Origin: Woeseiaceae bacterium
GTDB lineage: Bacteria > Pseudomonadota > Gammaproteobacteria > Steroidobacterales > Woeseiaceae
Direction of reading: 5' to 3'
Length of the DNA stretch: 64,000 nt
NCBI GenBank assembly: GCA_028280615.1
Contig: JANQLK010000033.1
Span: 1 to 64,000 of the forward strand
Every line of letters starts with the position of its first letter. Within the stretch, counting starts at the first letter, position 1. Below, piece after piece: positions 10,405 to 19,258 of this stretch. Position numbers and translations under genes: made by a program. Below the pieces are notes generated by a model that searched no databases, was not told the origin of the DNA, and worked only from the letters and a program-made list of their open reading frames with translations.

Positions 10405-11790
10405 TCAAACGAAGACCTTGCCCGGATTCAGAATACCGTTCGGATCCAGCGCAGCCTTGAGCGTCTTCATGAGCGCGATCTCGCTGTCGCTGCGCGAGTG
10501 CCCGAGGTAGTCGCGCTTCTCGAGTCCGATACCGTGTTCGGCCGATATCGAACCGCCGTAGGGCCGGAGTTCCTCGTAGACGATATCCATGACGGCGTGC
10601 TGTTCGGCCTTGTCCTCGCTGCCGACCGTGAGCAGAAAATGCAGGTTACCGTCGCCCAGGTGGCCGAAGGTCGTACCCCGGAACGTGTCGGGCCAGCGCT
10701 CGGCCAGGCGGCGATTGACGCCGGCCGCGTAGGTCTCCGCGTCGCCGATCGGCAGGCTCACGTCGAAGGCCATGATCGGGTCGAGGAGCTCGACGAGTCG
10801 GTCGATGTCGTCGCGGATGGCCCACAGCGCCTGGCGCTGCGCGCCGCTCCCGGCAATCGCGGCGTCGGCGATGAGGCCGCTCTCGAGGGCGTCGGCCAGG
10901 ACGGCCTCGAAACGCGCCGCGTCCGACGCCTGGTCGCCACCGCGCGACTCGATCAGCACGTAGAACGGGTAGCCCGGCTCGAACGGCGGATTGTGCCGTT
11001 CGCGGTCCGCCGTGACCGTGTCGTAGAAATCCGCCCAGAGCACTTCGAACGCCGACAGCGAACCGCCAAGGCTCGCGCCGAGGCCGTTCAGCAGCGGCGG
11101 AATGCTCTCGTAGCGTTCGACGGCCACGAGGGCCGAACTCAGGCTATTGAGCGTCGGCCTTAGCCGCAGCACGGCGCGCGTGATGATGCCGAGCGTCCCC
11201 TCGGTGCCGATGAACAGCTGTTTGAGATCGTAGCCCGCGTTGTTCTTGAGCATTCGGTTCATGGATGAGACGACCGTGCCATCCGCGAGCACGGCCTCGA
11301 GGCCGAGCACCTGCTCGCGCGCCATGCCGTAGCGAATCACGGCATTGCCGCCGGCGTTGGTCGAGATGGCGCCGCCGATGGCCGCGCTGCCGCGGGCGCC
11401 GAAGTCGAGCGTGAAAGCAAAGCCCGCCTCGTTGGCCGCCTCGTGAACGCGGGCGAGCGGCACACCCGCCTGCACGGTCATCGTCGCACCGACGGTGTCG
11501 ACGGACTCGATGGCCGTCATGCGCTCCATCGACAGCAGGATGTCGTCCGCGCCGGTCAACGTAGCGTCGACGAGATTGGTGTTGCCGCCGAGCGCCACCA
11601 CGGTCTGTCCGAGGGCATGGCAGCGGCTCAGGATGCGCGAGACCTCCTCGGTCGTGCGCGGCCTGACGATGGCCCTGGCGACGGTCGGGTCGCCGCGCAG
11701 CCACGCCGCGGGGCGGGCGGCGACGTCGGCGCCGGTCAGAACGCCGCCCGACCCGACAATCGCCTCGAGGTCGTCAAGCAGCTCGTCCAC
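10405..11790 (-). CDS. FAD-binding oxidoreductase, GlcD/D-lactate dehydrogenase family
   Basis: 461 residues. The PCMH-type FAD-binding domain shows VVALGGNTNLVDATL and GARGSAAIGGAISTNAGG, then the substrate-domain signature LKNNAGYDLKQLFIGTEGTLGIIT. The C-terminal half has GHLGDGNLHFLL and SAEHGIGLEKRDYLGHSR, with the His residues that bind metal and substrate in D-2-hydroxy acid dehydrogenases. Family members oxidise D-lactate, D-2-hydroxyglutarate or related 2-hydroxy acids. It is 14 bases downstream of the PLP enzyme gene, in a likely three-gene operon with the racemase. Confidence 0.9.
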   Translation of the reverse strand: MDELLDDLEAIVGSGGVLTGADVAARPAAWLRGDPTVARAIVRPRTTEEVSRILSRCHALGQTVVALGGNTNLVDATLTGADDILLSMERMTAIESVDTVGATMTVQAGVPLARVHEAANEAGFAFTLDFGARGSAAIGGAISTNAGGNAVIRYGMAREQVLGLEAVLADGTVVSSMNRMLKNNAGYDLKQLFIGTEGTLGIITRAVLRLRPTLNSLSSALVAVERYESIPPLLNGLGASLGGSLSAFEVLWADFYDTVTADRERHNPPFEPGYPFYVLIESRGGDQASDAARFEAVLADALESGLIADAAIAGSGAQRQALWAIRDDIDRLVELLDPIMAFDVSLPIGDAETYAAGVNRRLAERWPDTFRGTTFGHLGDGNLHFLLTVGSEDKAEQHAVMDIVYEELRPYGGSISAEHGIGLEKRDYLGHSRSDSEIALMKTLKAALDPNGILNPGKVFV

Positions 11791-11804
11791 GGCGTAAGCG
11801 CCCG

Positions 11805-12809
11805 TCAGATATCGAGCTCGAGCTGATCGGCATACGCGAACAGCGCAGCCGAGCCGCCCGTGTGCAGGAACAGGACGTTGCTGGCATCGGCGAACGCACC
11901 TTTGCGAATCAGGTCGATGAGCCCGGCCAGCGCCTTGCCGCTGTAAACCGGATCGAACAACAGGCCCTCCAGGCGCGCGAGCTTGAGCACGGCCTCGTTC
12001 ATGCCGTCGGTGGGAACGCCGTAACCCGGGCCGACGTAGTCGCAGTTGGCGACGACGTCACCGCGCTCGACGACGCCGGGCGCGCCCAGGTAGTCGGCCG
12101 TCTCCACGGCCAGATCGAACACCTTGCTCTCCTGTTCCTCTCTTGGCGCATTGACGCCGATCCCGAGCAGCGGGATGCCGGCGTGCATCGCCTTGAGGCC
12201 GACGATCAGTCCGGCGTGGGTACCCGCACTGCCCGTCGCCGAAACCCAGTGGTCGATGACGAGGCCGCGCTCGTTGGCCTGCGCCATCGTCTCCAGCGCG
12301 CAGTTGACGTAGCCGAGCGCGCCGATCCGGTTCGACGCGCCGCCCGGCACGATGTACGGCTCGCCGCCGGCATCTCTTACCTCGTCGGCCACGTCCGCCA
12401 TGGCCTTGTCGAAGTCGGTGCCGCCCGGGTATTCACGGAGATTGGCGCCGAACAACCGGTCCAGCAGCACGTTGCCGGACGCCGTGTAGCTTGCGCTCGG
12501 ATCGGCCACGCGATGCTCCAGCAGCACCTCGCACCTCAAGCCGAGCTTGCAGCACGCCGCCGCGGTCTGGCGCACGTGGTTGGACTGCACGGCGCCGACC
12601 GTTATCACCGTATCGGCGCCGTGCTCGAGCGCGTCGGCCATGACGTACTCGAGCTTGCGGGTCTTGTTGCCACCCGTCGCGAGCCCGGTGCAGTCGTCAC
12701 GCTTTACCCAGATCGTCGGGCCGCCCAGATGCTCGCTCAGGCGCGGCAGCGGCTCGAGAGGCGTGGGCAGATGCGCGAGCGAGACGCGCGGAAAACGGGA
12801 CAGCAGCAT
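11805..12809 (-). CDS. D-cysteine desulfhydrase / L-cysteate sulfo-lyase family PLP enzyme
   Basis: 334 residues, full length for the ACC deaminase/D-cysteine desulfhydrase family. Key features are [39 protein letters not shown] (PLP-lysine in GGNKTRK), and [13 protein letters not shown]. The C-terminal half ([43 protein letters not shown]) is close to CuyA, L-cysteate sulfo-lyase, as well as to DcyD. Likely reaction: elimination from D-cysteine (H2S) or L-cysteate (sulfite), giving pyruvate and ammonia. The choice between them cannot be made from sequence alone. It lies between the racemase and the GlcD-type gene. Confidence 0.85.
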   Translation of the reverse strand: MLLSRFPRVSLAHLPTPLEPLPRLSEHLGGPTIWVKRDDCTGLATGGNKTRKLEYVMADALEHGADTVITVGAVQSNHVRQTAAACCKLGLRCEVLLEHRVADPSASYTASGNVLLDRLFGANLREYPGGTDFDKAMADVADEVRDAGGEPYIVPGGASNRIGALGYVNCALETMAQANERGLVIDHWVSATGSAGTHAGLIVGLKAMHAGIPLLGIGVNAPREEQESKVFDLAVETADYLGAPGVVERGDVVANCDYVGPGYGVPTDGMNEAVLKLARLEGLLFDPVYSGKALAGLIDLIRKGAFADASNVLFLHTGGSAALFAYADQLELDI

Positions 12810-12829
12810 CGTTCGGAACTCCTACGGGT

Positions 12830-13543
12830 TCAGGTACCGGTCGCGGGCAGGGGCCGTTCGCCCCTCGCGAGTTCGATGGTACGTCGCGCCAGTTCGTCGG
12901 TCGAGACGACCAGCGGCACATCGATATCCCGCGGGCCGAGCACGAGCGGGATCTCGGTGCAGCCGGCGATCAGCACGCCGGCGCCGCGCGCCGCGAGCGC
13001 CTCTGCCAGCCTGCGCATGCCGGTTGTCATGGCCTCGCCGCGGTCGCCTGCCTTGATTGCGTAGACGAGTGACATGAACGTCTCGCGCTCGGCCTCATCG
13101 AACACGATCAGCGGTTCGCGCATTGCCGCCTGGTAGGTTCCGGCCGCGATGCCGGCGGGGGTCGCCAGCAGGCCGACCGCGGCACTCGAAAGCTCCGTGA
13201 CCGCCTCGACGGTCACGTCGACGATGCTCACGAACGGAACGGACAGCGCCTGCTCGATCTCGGTCTGGAATGCGTGCGCGGCGTTGCAGGGCATGACCAC
13301 GAAGTCCGCGCCGGCCGACTCGAGCCGGTTCGCCATCGCGGCCAGCGCCGGGGCGGGGTCTTCGGCGCCACGCAGGATGGCCTCCTGCCGGTTCGGCACG
13401 CCGGGATTCTGGTCGACGAGCATATGGATATGGTCCTGGTCCCTGCTCGCCGGCGTCAGCGCGAGGACGCGAGCCATGAAATCCACGGTCGCCTCGGGAC
13501 CCAGCCCGCCCATGACGCCCGCAATGCGTTCGATCGCTGTCAA
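12830..13543 (-). CDS. aspartate/glutamate racemase family protein
   Basis: 237 residues, the normal length for the Asp/Glu/hydantoin racemase family (PF01177). The two catalytic cysteines are visible in VVMPCNAAH and IAGCTEIPLVL. The N-terminal GVMGGLGPEATVDFMARV is the substrate-binding segment of the YgeA-type subgroup. A cofactor-independent two-base racemase is expected. It is the first gene of a likely operon with the PLP lyase (20 bases apart) and the GlcD-type dehydrogenase, so its substrate may be an amino acid used by the lyase. Confidence 0.88.
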   Translation of the reverse strand: MTAIERIAGVMGGLGPEATVDFMARVLALTPASRDQDHIHMLVDQNPGVPNRQEAILRGAEDPAPALAAMANRLESAGADFVVMPCNAAHAFQTEIEQALSVPFVSIVDVTVEAVTELSSAAVGLLATPAGIAAGTYQAAMREPLIVFDEAERETFMSLVYAIKAGDRGEAMTTGMRRLAEALAARGAGVLIAGCTEIPLVLGPRDIDVPLVVSTDELARRTIELARGERPLPATGT

Positions 13544-13638
13544 AACTGCACCTCAGAGTTCGACATCTGAAGTCTGACACAGCGGGCGCACAGCCGCGCG
13601 GATCGGGCCGCAACGCGAATCGTTGACGGGTTTATGCG

Positions 13639-14847
13639 TCAGCCGCTGCCGGCGGCAGGTTCAAGACGGCCGTTCGCGGTCTTGACGAACTGCGACGACT
13701 CGAGGTCGACGCGGTTGCGCCCGTCGCGCTTCGAACGATACAGCGCACGATCGGCGCGCAGGAACATGTCGGCGAGTTCCTCGTCGTTCCTGGACAGGCC
13801 CGCAACGCCGAAACTCGCCGTGAGCGGCTGGCGCCGGCCGTTGACCCTGAACGCCGTGCGCTCGACGCGAGAACAGAGATCATCGGCGATGCGGATCGCA
13901 TCCTCGATCGTCGTACCCGGCAGCACGAGCGCAAACTCCTCGCCGCCGACCCGGGCGAGAATATCCTCGGCGCGTCTCGCGGAACGTAGCACCTCGGCAA
14001 AGTGGCGCAGCGCGGCATCGCCGACGGCGTGCCCGAATTCGTCGTTGACCTGCTTGAACCGATCGATGTCGGTCATGATGACCGACAGCTGCCGATTGCT
14101 GCGTCGAGCGGACGCGAACGCGAGCTTACCGTGCTCGATGAAGCCGCGCCGGTTGAGCAGGTTGGTGAGCTGATCGCGGATCGCAACTTCCTTCATCTGC
14201 TCGAGCAGATCGGATGCGAGCATGAGAATGACGAACATCGCGAGTCCCGAATAGCCCGCCGGCAGGGTCAGGAAGTTCACGTACAGGTACAGGGACTGCC
14301 ATGCCTCGTCGCCCGCGGCGCCCTGCATGCCGGCGATGACTCCGGCGACGAGCTGGGTTGCGCCCAGGATCAGCATCATGACCGCGGCCGCGTACTCGGC
14401 GGGGCGCGGCTTGGCGCGATGAACGAGGACGATGCGGGCGGAAAGAAACAGCGAAACCGCCGCGGCGATCGGCACTAGTGCCGTCCGCATGCCGACGTGC
14501 GGATCCACGAGCGTAGCCCATGCGATCGCGCCGAAAACCGCGCCGGCCGCCAGCCAGACCCAGCGGCCCGGCGGTCCACGACGGGTTCGCTGCCGATGAC
14601 CGATCAGCCCGAGGACGATCAGGATCAGGGCGAGACCGTTCACGGTCAGCCAGTAGGATTCGAAGTTCGGAAAGCTCGTCGCGAGGAGATTGCACGACCA
14701 TTGCACGGTCGCCGCGAGGAAACCGAGCGACCAGCTGATTGCGTATGGCTTGCGCCCGAGAAACCACCAGACCATCAGAAAGATGAGGGAAATCGTCGCG
14801 GTCGTGAGCGTCAGCGCGATGAGTATGTAGAACAACGGGTTGGTCAT
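13639..14847 (-). CDS. membrane-bound diguanylate cyclase (GGDEF)
   Basis: 402 residues from ATG 14847; an in-frame TTG at 14901 would add 18 polar residues. The N-terminal half has about seven hydrophobic segments (residues 4-215), a membrane sensor of unknown ligand. A GGDEF domain follows: DQLTNLLNRRGF, TDIDRFKQVNDEFGH, and the active-site GGEEF at about 301-305. An allosteric I-site, RAED, sits five residues before it. All key catalytic residues are present, so active synthesis of cyclic di-GMP at the inner membrane is likely. No EAL domain. The gene seems monocistronic. Confidence 0.88.
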   Translation of the reverse strand: MTNPLFYILIALTLTTATISLIFLMVWWFLGRKPYAISWSLGFLAATVQWSCNLLATSFPNFESYWLTVNGLALILIVLGLIGHRQRTRRGPPGRWVWLAAGAVFGAIAWATLVDPHVGMRTALVPIAAAVSLFLSARIVLVHRAKPRPAEYAAAVMMLILGATQLVAGVIAGMQGAAGDEAWQSLYLYVNFLTLPAGYSGLAMFVILMLASDLLEQMKEVAIRDQLTNLLNRRGFIEHGKLAFASARRSNRQLSVIMTDIDRFKQVNDEFGHAVGDAALRHFAEVLRSARRAEDILARVGGEEFALVLPGTTIEDAIRIADDLCSRVERTAFRVNGRRQPLTASFGVAGLSRNDEELADMFLRADRALYRSKRDGRNRVDLESSQFVKTANGRLEPAAGSG

Positions 14848-14950
14848 CGAGCGTCTGTCCCGATACGAGTGCGTGGCGGTTTCCTCGCGATATGTTGTCA
14901 AAGCCGGACCGTTTTGGCCCGGACCCAGCGCACGATTTGACGCGCTCGCT

Positions 14951-16039
14951 CTACCTTGTTTGTACCGAAACGGACTTTATTTGGGCGAGAAGGCGCATTC
15001 CAACGTAAACGCCTAATTTTTCACCAGATTTCCGCGTGATCCGGGACAGCAGGCGGGTGCCCCCGGCATCCAGGTGGACGAGCAGCGAATGGGTCGATTC
15101 GCGCTCAATCGACACGATCTCCGCGTCGAGGCGGTTGAGAATGGAGGACGCCTCGGTGGAATCGGTGACGAGGCTCACATCGTTCGCCCGTATCCGGATC
15201 CTCAAGCCCCCGGCCGCCGGGATGTGATGCCCGGGGAGCCACAGCGCGCCGCCCGGAATCTCGGCCCTGCTCACATCGTATTCTGGGTCGTAAGCCGAGC
15301 TGTGCGCTCGCACCACCGCGCTCGCCTCGCTGCCGCCGAGCACGGGCAATTCGGTCATGAGAAGGACCTCGGCGAGGTCCCCCGCGGCCACGGCGCGGCC
15401 TTCGTGCATGACGACGAGCTGGTCGCACAGCAAAGCGATTTCGTCGATATTGTGGCTGACATACACGATGGGCAGCCCGATCTCGGCGTGCACGCCCTCG
15501 ATGAACGGCAACACCTCGGCGCGTCGTTCGACGTCGAGCGCCGACACGGGTTCGTCCATGAGCAGGAGCTTGGGCGCCGACAACAGCGCGCGTGCGATCG
15601 CGACCCGCTGTGCCTCGCCGCCGGACAGCGTCGACAGCCCGCGATGGAGCAACGTCCCGAGGTCCATGAGCTCGATGACCCGCTCGGGAGCTGGTCCGCC
15701 GCCGCCGGCGCGGCGCGTCGCGTAGCGGAGATTGCCGGCGACGTCGAGGTGCGGGAACAGGCGTGGCTCCTGAAACACGTAGCCGATCCCTCGCCGATGC
15801 ACGGCGACGCGACGGTCGGCGCCGGAGTCCAGGCTCAGCGCTCCGAGCGTGAACACGATGTGGTCGGGCGTATCGAGGCCCGCGAGGCATCTGAGCAGCG
15901 TCGACTTGCCGGCGCCCGACGCCCCGAACAGGCCCGTGATACCGTCGAGCCGGACGTCGACGTCGACATCGAGCGCAAAGCCGTGCCGTTGCCACGCGGC
16001 GCGGACGTGCAGGCGCTCGCCGCCGGCTTCCGCACTCAT
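14951..16039 (-). CDS. modC: molybdate ABC transporter ATP-binding protein ModC
   Basis: 362 residues from ATG 16039. Walker A is GASGAGKST, the signature is LSGGEAQRV, Walker B is LLLMDEPVSALD, and the H-loop is IVYVSHNIDEI. The C-terminal third carries the TOBE (molybdate-binding) domain typical of ModC (residues about 290-360). The start overlaps the end of modB by 4 bases. It energises molybdate uptake together with the two genes upstream. No modE regulator gene is seen nearby. Confidence 0.93.
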   Translation of the reverse strand: MSAEAGGERLHVRAAWQRHGFALDVDVDVRLDGITGLFGASGAGKSTLLRCLAGLDTPDHIVFTLGALSLDSGADRRVAVHRRGIGYVFQEPRLFPHLDVAGNLRYATRRAGGGGPAPERVIELMDLGTLLHRGLSTLSGGEAQRVAIARALLSAPKLLLMDEPVSALDVERRAEVLPFIEGVHAEIGLPIVYVSHNIDEIALLCDQLVVMHEGRAVAAGDLAEVLLMTELPVLGGSEASAVVRAHSSAYDPEYDVSRAEIPGGALWLPGHHIPAAGGLRIRIRANDVSLVTDSTEASSILNRLDAEIVSIERESTHSLLVHLDAGGTRLLSRITRKSGEKLGVYVGMRLLAQIKSVSVQTR

Positions 16040-16704
16040 CGGGTCGCCGCCCGCCGGTTGACGTAGAAAGTAACGAGCAGCACGGCGAACGCCAGGCCCA
16101 GCAGCAAGAGAGAGAGCCGGTGCGCGGCCGCGTAGTTCAGCGACTCGACGTGATCGAATATGGCGATCGAGATCACGCGTGTCTCGCCGGGAATGCTGCC
16201 GCCGACCATCAGCACGACGCCGAACTCGCCGAGCGTATGCGCGAAACTCAATACGGCGGCGGTCAGCACGCCGTGTGCCGACAGCGGCAGCGCCACGCTC
16301 TGAAACGCATCCAACCTCGATGCGCCGAGGGTCCAGGCCGCTTCGAGTTCCCGTCGTCCAAGCGTCTCGAAAGCCTGCTGCAGCGGCTGAACGACGAACG
16401 GCAGGCTGTAGACGCAGGAGGCGATGACGAGACCCGAAAACGAGAAGGTCAGCGCCTGCCCGGTCAGTTTCACCCACCAGCTGCCGATCGCACCGCCCGG
16501 GCCGAGCAGGATCAGCAGGTAGAATCCCATGACGGTCGGCGGCAACACGATTGGCAACGCGACGAGCGACTGCACGACAGGCTTCGCGCGTGACTCGGTG
16601 CCGGCGAGCCACCAGGCGATGGGCATGCCGATTGCGAGCAGGATCAGCGTCGTCGTCGCCGCCAGGGCGAGCGACAGGCTAAGGGGTCCGAGACCGTCGT
16701 TCAT
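16036..16704 (-). CDS. modB: molybdate ABC transporter permease ModB
   Basis: 222 residues with five or six membrane segments and the binding-protein-dependent permease EAA loop (ELEAAWTLGASRLDAFQSVALPL in parts, then GVLTAAVLSFAHTLGEFG). The LPIVLPPTVMGFYLLILLGP segment and GEFGVVLMVGGSIPGETR are characteristic of ModB. ATG 16704 was chosen because it overlaps the modA stop by 4 bases; modC in turn overlaps this gene by 4 bases. Confidence 0.93.
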   Translation of the reverse strand: MNDGLGPLSLSLALAATTTLILLAIGMPIAWWLAGTESRAKPVVQSLVALPIVLPPTVMGFYLLILLGPGGAIGSWWVKLTGQALTFSFSGLVIASCVYSLPFVVQPLQQAFETLGRRELEAAWTLGASRLDAFQSVALPLSAHGVLTAAVLSFAHTLGEFGVVLMVGGSIPGETRVISIAIFDHVESLNYAAAHRLSLLLLGLAFAVLLVTFYVNRRAATR

Positions 16705-17465
16705 GGCGGCGCGGCCGCGGCGCGATAGCCGAGCGCGACGAGCCGCTGCCGGACCGGATTCGACCGGAGGTAGTCGACGAACGCGGCCGCCGCTTCGCTG
16801 CCGGCGCTGTGCCGCAACCAGACCACCTGCTGCTCGATGGGCGGATGCATGTCCGCCGGCACTTCGAAGCTGCACGCGGTCGGGCCGGGCCGGGCGACGA
16901 GCTGGCTCCTGGCGATGAAGCCCAGGCTTGCATTGCGCGTTGCCGTGAACTGCAGAACCTGCGCGACGTTCTCGCCCGTCACGATCGCCGGCTGAATCGT
17001 GTCCCACAGGCCGCGGGCTTCAAGATACGCACGCGCTGCCCGGCCATAAGGTGCAACGCGCGGGTTGGCGATCGCCAGCCGCTTGAGGTCGGGCCTTGCC
17101 AGCGCCGCTTCGCAATCGTCGATCGCGGGGTCCGCCGACCAGAGAACGAGAATTCCCTCTGCGTAAGTGAAACGGCTGTCCGGCACGATGCGGGCGTCGG
17201 CCTCGAGTCGAGCGGGACGCTCGGCGTCCGCGGACAGAAACACGTCGAACGGCGCTCCGTTCACGATCTGGGCATACAGCCGGCCGCTGGACCCGGTCAC
17301 GAGCCTGAGCGAGTGACCCGAATCCCGTTCGAAATCGTCCGCCAGCGCGGCCAGCGGCACCGAGAAGTTGCTCGCGACCGCGACGGTCACCGTTTCACCT
17401 TCGGCCACCGCAGCGGTGGCCAATGCGGCTGCGGCCAGGACCGCATGCCGCCAGACCTTCAGCAC
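16701..17465 (-). CDS. modA: molybdate ABC transporter substrate-binding protein ModA
   Basis: 254 residues from GTG 17465, which has AGGAGG about 7 bases upstream and begins a signal peptide (about 1-20, ending AAVAEG). The mature protein starts VTVAVASNFSVPLAALADDF and continues with TGSSGRLYAQIVNGAPFDVFLSAD, the anion-binding segment of ModA (Ser residues that hold molybdate or tungstate). It acts in the periplasm. It is the first gene of a tightly coupled modABC operon. The intergenic 151 bases to the divergent amine oxidase gene show no recognisable ModE dyad or riboswitch. Confidence 0.93.
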   Translation of the reverse strand: MLKVWRHAVLAAAALATAAVAEGETVTVAVASNFSVPLAALADDFERDSGHSLRLVTGSSGRLYAQIVNGAPFDVFLSADAERPARLEADARIVPDSRFTYAEGILVLWSADPAIDDCEAALARPDLKRLAIANPRVAPYGRAARAYLEARGLWDTIQPAIVTGENVAQVLQFTATRNASLGFIARSQLVARPGPTACSFEVPADMHPPIEQQVVWLRHSAGSEAAAAFVDYLRSNPVRQRLVALGYRAAAAPP

Positions 17466-17616
17466 GCGTCGTCCTCCTGCCGTTGCCCTGACCGAGCACG
17501 ATAGCGGACGCCGCCCGGCAGGCCAAGGCCGTGGCCAGCGGCCAGCAGATGTCGCCGGGCGAATTGAATTTGTCCGCCGGACGGCGGTCCAAGCGTTGCG
17601 TACAGGGGAGAACGTC

Positions 17617-19239
17617 ATGCGCAAATCGGGCGCGAGACTCGACCGGCGCGAATTTCTCATGCGCGTGGGGCGGAGCGCGGGTGGCGCCGCCATGCTCAGG
17701 ACGATGGCGGCGCTCGGCATCGGTTCGAGTCTCGCGGGCTGCGGCTCATCGTCTGCCGCCAGTGCCCCGGGCGCAGCACCGCCGACCGGTGGCGGCGCGG
17801 AACCATCGCCGCGGCCCGGCGACTGGCCGCCGAACGCGGGCGCCGGCCAATCCGTGCTCATACTCGGCGCAGGAATCGCCGGCATGACGGCGGCCTTCGA
17901 GCTTGCCAAGCTCGGCTACGACTGCACGATCCTCGAAGCACGTGACGCGGCCGGCGGCCGCAATCGAACGCTGCGCGCCGGCGATCTCGTCGAGGAAACC
18001 GATTCGACTCAGCGCGTCGCCTTCGACGCGAGCGACGAGCTGTACTTCAATGCGGGACCGTCGAGGATCCCGCATCATCACGAGTTGCTGCTCGGCTACT
18101 GCCGCGAGTTCGGCGTCGCACTCGAGACCTTCGTCAACGACAACCACGCCGCGCGACTGCACGATCCTCTGTCGTTCGGCGGTACGCCCGAGCTCGCGCG
18201 CCGGGTGCGGAGCGACCTGCACGGTCAGCTCGCCGAACTGCTTTCGAGCGCGATCGACCAGGGCGCTCTCGACCAGGCGCTCGACGCTGCCGACCGCGAT
18301 CGCGTGCTCGACATGCTCACGACATTCGGCGATCTCGGCGCCGGGCGCCGCTACGGCGGAAGCACGCGCGCGGGTTTTCCGGGCCAGGAGGACGTCGGCA
18401 GCCGCCGGCGCGGCGAAACGCTCGCGCCGCTCGACCTTGCCGACCTGGTCAGCTCGGGCTTCTGGACGGAGCGGCTGAGCTTCACGAGTGGACTCGATCA
18501 GCAGGCGACCATGCTGCAGCCCGTCGGCGGCATGGACCGCATCGCCCGCGCCTTCGAACAGCGTGTGGCGGGCGATCTCGTGCTGAACGCCCGCGTCACG
18601 GCGATCCGCAAGACGGTCAGCGGCGTTCGCGTGGACTACGAGCTACTGGGCTCGGCGACGTCCATCGAAGCCGATCACTGCATCGTGACGTTGCCCGCAA
18701 CGGTGCTGACCGAGATTCCCGGCGACTACTCGCCCGCGCACAAGGCCGAGATCGACGCGTTCCGGTACACGTCGGCCGTGCGCATCGCCTTCCAGTCACG
18801 GCGTTTCTGGGAACAGGAGCATTCGATCTACGGCGGAATCTCGTGGACCAACCAGGACATTACCCAGATCTGGTACCCGAGCCACGGTTTCGGCAGCCGC
18901 GACGGCATCGTGCTCGGTGCGTACGCTTTCGGCGGGCCGCCCGGCGATCGCTTGACGGCGCTCACGCCCGGCCAGCGCACGGCAACCGCGATCACCGAAG
19001 CGAGCGCCGTGCATGCGGCGTTCACGACAGAGGCCGTGAACGGCGTGAGCGTGGCCTGGGCAAAGGTACCGTTCCAGCGCGGCGCGTGGGGCGTGTCGAC
19101 GCCGTCCGTGCTGTTGACGCCCGACGATCGACTGTTCTACGCCGGCGAACACCTGAGCATGCTGCAAGGATGGCAGGAGGGCGCGATCCTGTCGGCCTAT
19201 CGCGCCATCGACGGTATCGTCGCCTCGGCCACGGGCTAA
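17617..19239 (+). CDS. Tat-exported flavin amine oxidase (L-amino acid oxidase-like)
   Basis: 540 residues from ATG 17617, preceded by AGGGGAG. The N-terminus has a twin-arginine signal (LDRREFLMRVGRSAGG) followed by a hydrophobic stretch and a Ser/Ala/Pro/Gly linker. The dinucleotide fold is SVLILGAGIAGMTAAFELAK, with the R-rich second motif GGRNRTLR. The C-terminal FAD motif is FYAGEHLSMLQGWQEGAILSAYRA. This matches the flavin monoamine oxidase/L-amino acid oxidase family (PF01593). It is likely folded with FAD in the cytoplasm and moved to the periplasm, where it would release an imino acid or aldehyde, ammonia and H2O2. Substrate unknown. Confidence 0.88.
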   Translation: MRKSGARLDRREFLMRVGRSAGGAAMLRTMAALGIGSSLAGCGSSSAASAPGAAPPTGGGAEPSPRPGDWPPNAGAGQSVLILGAGIAGMTAAFELAKLGYDCTILEARDAAGGRNRTLRAGDLVEETDSTQRVAFDASDELYFNAGPSRIPHHHELLLGYCREFGVALETFVNDNHAARLHDPLSFGGTPELARRVRSDLHGQLAELLSSAIDQGALDQALDAADRDRVLDMLTTFGDLGAGRRYGGSTRAGFPGQEDVGSRRRGETLAPLDLADLVSSGFWTERLSFTSGLDQQATMLQPVGGMDRIARAFEQRVAGDLVLNARVTAIRKTVSGVRVDYELLGSATSIEADHCIVTLPATVLTEIPGDYSPAHKAEIDAFRYTSAVRIAFQSRRFWEQEHSIYGGISWTNQDITQIWYPSHGFGSRDGIVLGAYAFGGPPGDRLTALTPGQRTATAITEASAVHAAFTTEAVNGVSVAWAKVPFQRGAWGVSTPSVLLTPDDRLFYAGEHLSMLQGWQEGAILSAYRAIDGIVASATG

Positions 19240-19240
19240 G

Positions 19241-19253
19241 GCCCGCGGCGGGC
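19241..19253. terminator. GC hairpin between convergent genes
   Basis: GCCCG/CGGGC stem with a 3-base loop directly after the amine oxidase stop and before the convergent stop at 19259. No T-run follows, so termination is only suggested. Confidence 0.35.
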
Positions 19254-19258
19254 AGGTT

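Noticed and set aside
17466..17616. possible molybdenum cofactor riboswitch or ModE site before modA
   Set aside because: The 151 bases show no ModE-type dyad and no structure that I could match to the Moco aptamer.
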